From positions 165,216 through 229,215 of the forward strand of contig CP128386.1 in NCBI GenBank assembly GCA_030345135.1: DNA of 64,000 nt, given 5' to 3'. The position numbers and the translations under genes were made by a program. Below the pieces are notes generated by a model that was not told the origin of the DNA, ran no database searches, and saw only the letters and a program-made list of their open reading frames with translations. Shown in pieces: positions 59,392 through 64,000 of this stretch; positions within the stretch are counted from its first letter, which is position 1; every line of letters starts with the position of its first letter. This DNA comes from Chitinophagaceae bacterium DXS (GTDB lineage Bacteria > Bacteroidota > Bacteroidia > Chitinophagales > Chitinophagaceae).

Positions 59392-60582
59392 ATGCTTAAA
59401 AAAATATTTATGACTACAAAATGTTATACACCTGATAAAAAAATAATCGCAAGATTATGCTCCCTTTTTGTGCTTTGTCTTCCTTTGACGGCACTGGCAG
59501 ATGGCCCGAGAAAGCCGTCTGATATCAGCAACCCTATTGCGCTAATCTTTCTTACTGTTATAGTGGGCTTATTGATAGTAATATGTCTGTTGGCAGGAAT
59601 AATCATCAGCACAGCCCGGACATACGCTGAGCGGTATAGAAAAAATAATGCGGCCGGTGTCGGCAAAACATTATTAATACTTGCACTCTGCCTTGCTTCA
59701 GCACCGTTGATGGCTCAGGATAGTACTGCTGTAGCAACCGAGGCAATTAAACCGCCTGTAGCATTATCCAGCATGTCTTTGTATGCTCTGGTAGCAACGG
59801 TATTTGTGGAGATCATTATCATATTGGGCTTGCTGCTAAATCTTAGGTCTTTACTGGCAAAGGATAAGGAAGTTGTGGAAGTTACCGCTGCAGTTGAAAA
59901 AGAATCTTTCTGGAAACGGCTATGGGCAAAGATGAACAACTTCAAGTCAATGAAGGAAGAAGCATCGCTTGATTTGGAACATAGTTATGATGGCATACGC
60001 GAGTTGGATAATCGCCTGCCACCATGGTGGTTGTACGGTTTCTATCTTACAATCATTGTCGCAGTAATTTATTTGTGGCGGTATCATGTGTCTCACTCAG
60101 CACCTTCAAGCATAGAAGAATATACTATGGAAGTTCAAAAAGCTGAAGGCGAAAAAGAAGCTTACCTGAAAAAATCTGCTAGCAATGTTGATGAAAATAC
60201 TGTTGTTATGCTTGACGCATCAGGCATTGACGCCGGCAAAAAAATCTTCACAACAAATTGTGCCCCTTGTCACGGTCCTGATGGCGGAGGAGTAGTAGGC
60301 CCTAACTTAACTGACGACTACTGGCTGCATGGTGGAAACATAAAAGACGTTTTTAAAACCATAAAATATGGAGTTCCTGAAAAAGGCATGAAAAGCTGGA
60401 AAGACGATTTCTCACCAGTGCAAATTGCCCAGCTTTCAAGCTTTATAAAATCATTGCATGGAACAAAACCCGCAACCCCTAAAGAACCACAAGGAGAGAT
60501 ATATAAAGATGGTGATGGAGCAGCTCCGTCCGCAGACTCTACCGGCAAACAGGAGGTTAAAGGTGTTGCCGCAATAAAATAG
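59392..60582 (+). CDS. ccoP: cbb3-type oxidase cytochrome subunit CcoP
   Basis: 396 residues. The N-terminal ~135 residues hold a possible signal peptide or first helix and two more hydrophobic stretches (VIVGLLIVICLLAGIIIS, LVATVFVEIIIILGLLL). The canonical CcoP N-terminal domain starts near 195 (HSYDGIRELDNRLPPWWLYGF, membrane helix). A single heme-c domain follows, with NCAPCHGPDGGGVVGPNL (CAPCH near 287) and the distal Met in EKGMKSW (near 330). Proteobacterial CcoP has two CxxCH motifs; only one is present here. The last ~50 residues are a Pro/Lys-rich tail. It passes electrons from cytochrome c to CcoNO. Confidence 0.88.
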   Translation: MLKKIFMTTKCYTPDKKIIARLCSLFVLCLPLTALADGPRKPSDISNPIALIFLTVIVGLLIVICLLAGIIISTARTYAERYRKNNAAGVGKTLLILALCLASAPLMAQDSTAVATEAIKPPVALSSMSLYALVATVFVEIIIILGLLLNLRSLLAKDKEVVEVTAAVEKESFWKRLWAKMNNFKSMKEEASLDLEHSYDGIRELDNRLPPWWLYGFYLTIIVAVIYLWRYHVSHSAPSSIEEYTMEVQKAEGEKEAYLKKSASNVDENTVVMLDASGIDAGKKIFTTNCAPCHGPDGGGVVGPNLTDDYWLHGGNIKDVFKTIKYGVPEKGMKSWKDDFSPVQIAQLSSFIKSLHGTKPATPKEPQGEIYKDGDGAAPSADSTGKQEVKGVAAIK

Positions 60583-60585
60583 AAT

Positions 60586-62004
60586 ATGGCTAAAGTTGTT
60601 GACCACAATGAATTAGACGATCACGAAACGTTTCGGGACAGATTAGCAACCGTTGATGAAAAGGGAAAACGAAACTGGGTATATGCGCAGAAACCGGTGG
60701 GTAAATTCTATAATATCCGCAGCTTTCTCAGTTATTTTTATTTTTTAATTTTCTTTGGTCTGCCCTTCATACACGTAAATGGCAGGCCTTTGTTTCAGTT
60801 TAATATTCCTGAAGCCAAATTCATTTTATTTGGAAAAGTGTTCTGGCCGCAGGACTTTTTCATATTTGGTCTTGGAATGGTGACTTTTATTTTCTTCATC
60901 GTTCTTTTTACTGCTGCTTTTGGTAGATTGTTTTGTGGATGGGCTTGTCCGCAAACCATTTTTATGGAAATGCTGTTCAGAAAGCTGGAGTATTTAATAA
61001 TAGGTAACGCAAACGAACAGAGAAGACTGAAAGCTGCACCGTGGACCGCTTCCAAAATTGCGAAAGTTAGCACCAAGCATGTGGCTTTTTTTCTGCTGTC
61101 ATTTATAATCGCGAACTTTTTTTTAGCGTATATAATCGGAATAAAGGAACTGGGAAAGATCATTACAGAGCCCGTTTTTGATCATCTTGCAGGATTGTCT
61201 TCGCTGCTTCTGTTCACCGGCGTTTTCTATGGCGTATATGCTTTTTTCCGCGAGCAGGTTTGTACAGTAGTTTGTCCTTACGGGCGGCTTCAAAGTGTGC
61301 TTGTTGATAAGAACTCTATGGTAGTTGCTTATGATTATAAGCGCGGTGAGCCAAGAGGTAATTTCAAGAAGAAGCATGAAGCTCCACTGGGCGACTGTAT
61401 AGATTGTTTTCAGTGTGTGAAAGTATGTCCAACAGGTATAGATATTCGTAACGGCGTACAGATGGAGTGTGTCGGCTGCACTGCTTGTATAGATGCCTGT
61501 GATGCGGTAATGGATAAGATACACAAGCCAAGAGGCTTGATAAGATACGCTTCAGAAAATTCAATTGCGAATAATGAGCCTCTCAGATATACTACGCGCA
61601 TGAAATTGTACACAGGCTTATGCCTGGTTGTTTTAGCCGGATTGTCTGTGTTGTTGATTACGCGTAAAGATGTATCCGCCACGGTTATTCGCACCCCTGG
61701 TATGCTCTTCCAGGAACGTGGTGTTGACAGTATTTCTAATTTGTACAATATCAAAATGGAGAATAAAACAGCCCATAATATGAGGCTCACGGTTAAAGAT
61801 GAGACTACAGGCGGCATTGTACAAATAATTGGAAAACCTTTTATTGATGTGCAAAAGGACGGACAAGGCAATGGGACTTTCTTTATAGTGATGGATAAGA
61901 AAAGTATTAAGAAAAAGAAGACTGAAATAAAATTAGGCTTGTACGAAGAAGGTAAAAGGATTGCAGAAGCAAAAACAACATTTCTTGGACCCGTTGGCGA
62001 GTAA
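60586..62004 (+). CDS. ccoG: Cytochrome c oxidase accessory protein CcoG (FixG/RdxA)
   Basis: 472 residues. Start 3 bp after the ccoP stop. Membrane helices surround GRLFCGWACPQTIFMEM (near residue 107), then EQVCTVVCPYGRLQS (near 222) and two ferredoxin-type 4Fe-4S motifs, DCIDCFQCVKVCPTGIDIRNG and MECVGCTACIDACDAVMDK (near 266-305). The C-terminal ~140 residues form an Ig-like periplasmic domain (FixG-C). It reduces copper during assembly of cbb3 oxidase in the proposed model. Third in the ccoP-ccoG-ccoH-safE string. Confidence 0.95.
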   Translation: MAKVVDHNELDDHETFRDRLATVDEKGKRNWVYAQKPVGKFYNIRSFLSYFYFLIFFGLPFIHVNGRPLFQFNIPEAKFILFGKVFWPQDFFIFGLGMVTFIFFIVLFTAAFGRLFCGWACPQTIFMEMLFRKLEYLIIGNANEQRRLKAAPWTASKIAKVSTKHVAFFLLSFIIANFFLAYIIGIKELGKIITEPVFDHLAGLSSLLLFTGVFYGVYAFFREQVCTVVCPYGRLQSVLVDKNSMVVAYDYKRGEPRGNFKKKHEAPLGDCIDCFQCVKVCPTGIDIRNGVQMECVGCTACIDACDAVMDKIHKPRGLIRYASENSIANNEPLRYTTRMKLYTGLCLVVLAGLSVLLITRKDVSATVIRTPGMLFQERGVDSISNLYNIKMENKTAHNMRLTVKDETTGGIVQIIGKPFIDVQKDGQGNGTFFIVMDKKSIKKKKTEIKLGLYEEGKRIAEAKTTFLGPVGE

Positions 62005-62030
62005 AGTACTTGCCAGCCAAAATATAGTAT

Positions 62031-62465
62031 ATGAACTGGGGAAATAAATTGCTAATCGTTTTTGGTGTATTCGCCATAGGCATGGGAACACTTGTATATA
62101 AATGCATGAATGTAAAGTTTGACCTGGTAAGTAAGGATTACTATAAGGATGAGCTGCGATACCAGGACAAGATTGACGGAATGAAAAATGCTTCTCAAAT
62201 AGGGGAGATCAACGTGAGTGAAAATGACAGGCAGGTGATCATTGCTTTTCCCGCAGAAGTAAAGGGTTACAAAATAAAGGCAGATGCCTGGTTCTATTGT
62301 AAAACAAACGCAGATCTGGACAGAAGGCTTACATTGTCAGTTAATGATGATGGAACGAGCGTAATTGATAAAAACCTTTTACTGAAACAGGATTATCAAT
62401 TGAAATTAAGCTGGGAGACAGGTGATAAAAAATACTATACAGAAAAAGATATAAAAGTGAATTAA
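62031..62465 (+). CDS. ccoH: FixH/CcoH-family protein
   Basis: 144 residues. One N-terminal membrane helix (LLIVFGVFAIGMGTLVYKCM, residues 6-25) leads into DLVSKDYYKDELRYQDKIDGMKNA, the diagnostic FixH motif near residues 32-55, and a beta-rich periplasmic domain. FixH/CcoH is needed for stable assembly of cbb3 oxidase. Its TAA stop shares one base with the ATG of the next gene, so the pair is translationally coupled. Confidence 0.92.
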   Translation: MNWGNKLLIVFGVFAIGMGTLVYKCMNVKFDLVSKDYYKDELRYQDKIDGMKNASQIGEINVSENDRQVIIAFPAEVKGYKIKADAWFYCKTNADLDRRLTLSVNDDGTSVIDKNLLLKQDYQLKLSWETGDKKYYTEKDIKVN

Positions 62466-63172
62466 TGAGTTGGGGAATTATGATATCAGGTTTAGCGTTG
62501 GGTGCAATTAGCAGCTTTCACTGTGTAGGGATGTGCGGCCCCATAGCATTTGCATTGCCTGTGCAATTATTACCACAACAACAAAAAGTTATTGGGATTA
62601 TATTGTACAATCTGGGGCGGATTACAACCTACAGCCTGTTTGGATTAATAGTGGGTTTATTTGGAAGGCAGATCTTTATAGCGGGCTATCAACAGGTGTT
62701 TTCCATAATAGCGGGCATCCTGGTACTGATAGTTTTGGCAGGGGGAATTTTGCAGCGAAAGATTATCCGGATTGGGTTTATTGAGCGAAGCAAAATCAGG
62801 TTGCAAAAATTAGTGGCGGAGCAGTTGAAAAGAAAAAGTCTTTTGAGCATGTTTACAATAGGGATGGCAAATGGCTTTTTACCTTGCGGATTGGTTTACC
62901 TGGCTTTAACTGCCGCAATGGCGGCCGGTTCGCTGCAAAATGGCATCCTGTTCATGACAGCATACGGAGCAGGAACCCTTCCTGCAATGTTTGCAATTTC
63001 CTATTTCGGTGCTATGATAAATTTAACAACCAGAAATATGATTAAGAAAATGTTACCTTATGGGATAGCAATCGTCGGTATATTATTGATTCTCAGGGGG
63101 ATGAATCTGAACATACCGTATGTAAGTCCTTTTTTTGACAATTCCTCAGCAAAAGTTATCATTTGTCACTGA
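62465..63172 (+). CDS. TauE/SafE-like (DsbD_2) membrane protein of the cbb3 locus
   Basis: 235 residues with about six membrane helices. GAISSFHCVGMCGPIAFALP (near residues 13-32) and GMANGFLPCGLVYLALTAA (near 135-153) are the paired Cys-containing motifs of the DsbD-transmembrane-like family often named sulfite exporter TauE/SafE. In cbb3 loci the protein probably handles copper or thiols for oxidase maturation, in line with the CxxxC in the first motif. It overlaps ccoH by one base. Confidence 0.85.
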   Translation: MSWGIMISGLALGAISSFHCVGMCGPIAFALPVQLLPQQQKVIGIILYNLGRITTYSLFGLIVGLFGRQIFIAGYQQVFSIIAGILVLIVLAGGILQRKIIRIGFIERSKIRLQKLVAEQLKRKSLLSMFTIGMANGFLPCGLVYLALTAAMAAGSLQNGILFMTAYGAGTLPAMFAISYFGAMINLTTRNMIKKMLPYGIAIVGILLILRGMNLNIPYVSPFFDNSSAKVIICH

Positions 63173-63372
63173 CACTTAACATTTTCTTATTAAACTTTTA
63201 TAGCATCTTTGTGTCTCAGAATTACAGATGACAGAAGATAAAAAGATTGAAAAGCGAGTTTGGTTTGTGTTGAAAAAAATCTTAACTTACGAGTAAACAA
63301 TCTGGCATCTCGTTTGTAAAATATAAATAAGCAAGTAGTCAATTTTCTCATAAGCAGTTAGTTTTGGTTGCG
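63173..63372. other. Gap downstream of the cbb3 locus
   Basis: 200 bp with no ORF. A CATCTTTG element near 63204 resembles a -7 box, and the region ends in a strong plus-strand terminator. Either this is the long 3' UTR of the oxidase operon or a small RNA. Confidence 0.35.
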
Positions 63373-63402
63373 GCCCCTGTTTCCACAGGGGCTTACTTTT
63401 TT
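63373..63402 (+). terminator. Plus-strand terminator GCCCCTGT-TTCC-ACAGGGGC
   Basis: A perfect eight-bp stem followed by TTACTTTTTT. The nearest plus-strand ORF ends 200 bp upstream. Confidence 0.85.
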
Positions 63403-63787
63403 AGCTTACTTTTGCTTTTGATCTGTTTCTTCTTTTTAAAAATAAATATGCTATAAAACAGCCCACTCCGTCGGCAATAATGTCAGTAATATCAAACGAA
63501 CGGTTCGGAACCCAATATTTCTGAACAAATTCCATCACTATACCATAAGCCCATCCCCAGATAGCTATTTTGAAGCATAAGGTAACGAAATTTGCCTGGT
63601 TTTTCAACGGAACGCAAAAGAGATAAACCAGCGCGCCAAAAAGTACTATATGCACGATTTTGTCGAAATGGATAGCGGCAAGAAACGGCGCGGGCGGAAG
63701 ATCGTTTCCCGGAATGATCAATAAAATTAAAGAGAACGCAAACCACAATACCGCCGGCAGGAAGTAGAAAATCTTCGTTTTCAACAT
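63401..63787 (-). CDS. VanZ-like family protein
   Basis: 128 residues from the ATG at 63787 (MLKTKIFYFLPAVLWF), an alternative start lying upstream. Four membrane helices; DKIVHIVLFGALVYLF (near residue 47), AIWGWAYGIVMEFVQKYWVPNRSFDITDIIADGVGCFIAYLF (read in pieces, near 75-117) contain the conserved His, Glu, and the D-x-x-D-x-x-A-D-x-x-G motif of VanZ-like proteins. The function is not settled; VanZ confers modest glycopeptide tolerance and the family may handle lipids or sugars in the membrane. It is just downstream of gcvH on the minus strand. Confidence 0.85.
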   Translation of the reverse strand: MLKTKIFYFLPAVLWFAFSLILLIIPGNDLPPAPFLAAIHFDKIVHIVLFGALVYLFCVPLKNQANFVTLCFKIAIWGWAYGIVMEFVQKYWVPNRSFDITDIIADGVGCFIAYLFLKRRNRSKAKVS

Positions 63788-63832
63788 TAATGTTTTTGGG
63801 ATTGAAATAAAATCAAGAGGATATTGTATTAT

Positions 63833-63866
63833 AAAAAACGGCATTGATGAGATTGTCAATGCCGTT
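63833..63866 (-). terminator. Terminator of gcvH
   Basis: On the minus strand AACGGCATTGA pairs with TCAATGCCGTT and is followed by six Ts; it overlaps the open frame upstream of vanZ, so a downstream vanZ start is preferred. Confidence 0.8.
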
Positions 63867-63891
63867 TAGGTATATTTTGGGATTCGATCTA

Positions 63892-64000
63892 TTAGGCAAC
63901 GAGTTTTTCGTAATCTTCGGCGCTCATTAATCCGTCAAGATCAGCAGGATCGGTTAGTTCAATTTTAACCATCCAACCATCACCGTAAGGATCGGTATTC
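63892..64000 (-). CDS. gcvH: Glycine cleavage system H protein, C-terminal part
   Basis: The last 35 codons of a gene that continues beyond the right edge. The residues NTDPYGDGWMVKIELTDP and LDGLMSAEDYEKLV are the standard GcvH ending (the W-M-x-K segment and final helix). The lipoyl-lysine lies outside the window. H protein shuttles the aminomethyl group between the P, T and L proteins of glycine cleavage. Confidence 0.93.
   Translation of the reverse strand, partial: NTDPYGDGWMVKIELTDPADLDGLMSAEDYEKLVA

Overview
The window looks like a chromosomal segment of a Bacteroidota bacterium, most likely a Chitinophagaceae-like member. The evidence is a type IX secretion (CHU_C / gliding-motility) C-terminal domain on a giant surface protein, a TonB-dependent receptor with a DUF5689/lamin-tail lipoprotein, a fused CcoN-CcoO cytochrome cbb3 oxidase, a YebC protein with the N-terminus I know from Bacteroidota, and several promoters of the TTTG-19-TAnnTTTG type, with few Shine-Dalgarno sequences. 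I recognise no rRNA, tRNA, insertion sequence, prophage or CRISPR array. Species identification is not possible from sequence reading alone.

Layout. 1-3 kb: end of htpG, a histone-H1-like basic protein, a cupin, purU. 3.3-8.2 kb: a 1,611-residue T9SS-exported protein with ten 55-residue repeats. 8.4-18 kb: ispH, a DCC-family protein, yebC, an APC permease, a dicarboxylate/amino-acid symporter, a DedA protein, an MFS transporter, a family-9 glycosyltransferase. 18-26 kb (mostly minus strand): mdh, a thioredoxin-like protein, a large secreted glycosidase-like protein, an acyltransferase, the rpsF-rpsR-rplI operon, an FKBP, and a probable small RNA. 26-31.7 kb: a surface lipoprotein, TonB receptor and secreted nuclease/phosphatase group. 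31.9-38.6 kb: pepP-like, pssA, purS, rsmI, a PepSY-like protein, an M1 peptidase, a duplication scar, and a GxxExxY protein. 38.7-42.5 kb: cysQ-cysC-cysD-cysN, which makes and recycles PAPS. 42.8-47.5 kb: a six-gene set resembling synthesis of a CMP-activated sugar acid. 47.5-53.4 kb: recJ, a polyprenyl synthase, an OmpA-like protein, a serine hydrolase. 53.5-63.2 kb: a complete cbb3 oxidase locus (hemerythrin-like protein, CcoI, CcoS, CcoNO, CcoQ-like, CcoP, CcoG, CcoH, SafE-like) preceded by CRP/FNR-type operators. The window ends in a VanZ-like gene and the 3' end of gcvH.

The most unusual signal is not a gene. More than twenty intergenic spaces are filled with short degenerate tandem arrays. 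Seven unrelated 'words' share a strict 7-bp period (for example AACGTAN, TAGCTNN, AAAGCCY, AAAATTC, GGTATGA, CCATTCA). Different words are joined in phase. Arrays end 3-6 bp before start codons of at least five genes and run over the stop codons of at least four. Three pairs of arrays face each other as long imperfect inverted repeats. They recall the heptanucleotide STRR repeats of filamentous cyanobacteria, but with many words in one short region.
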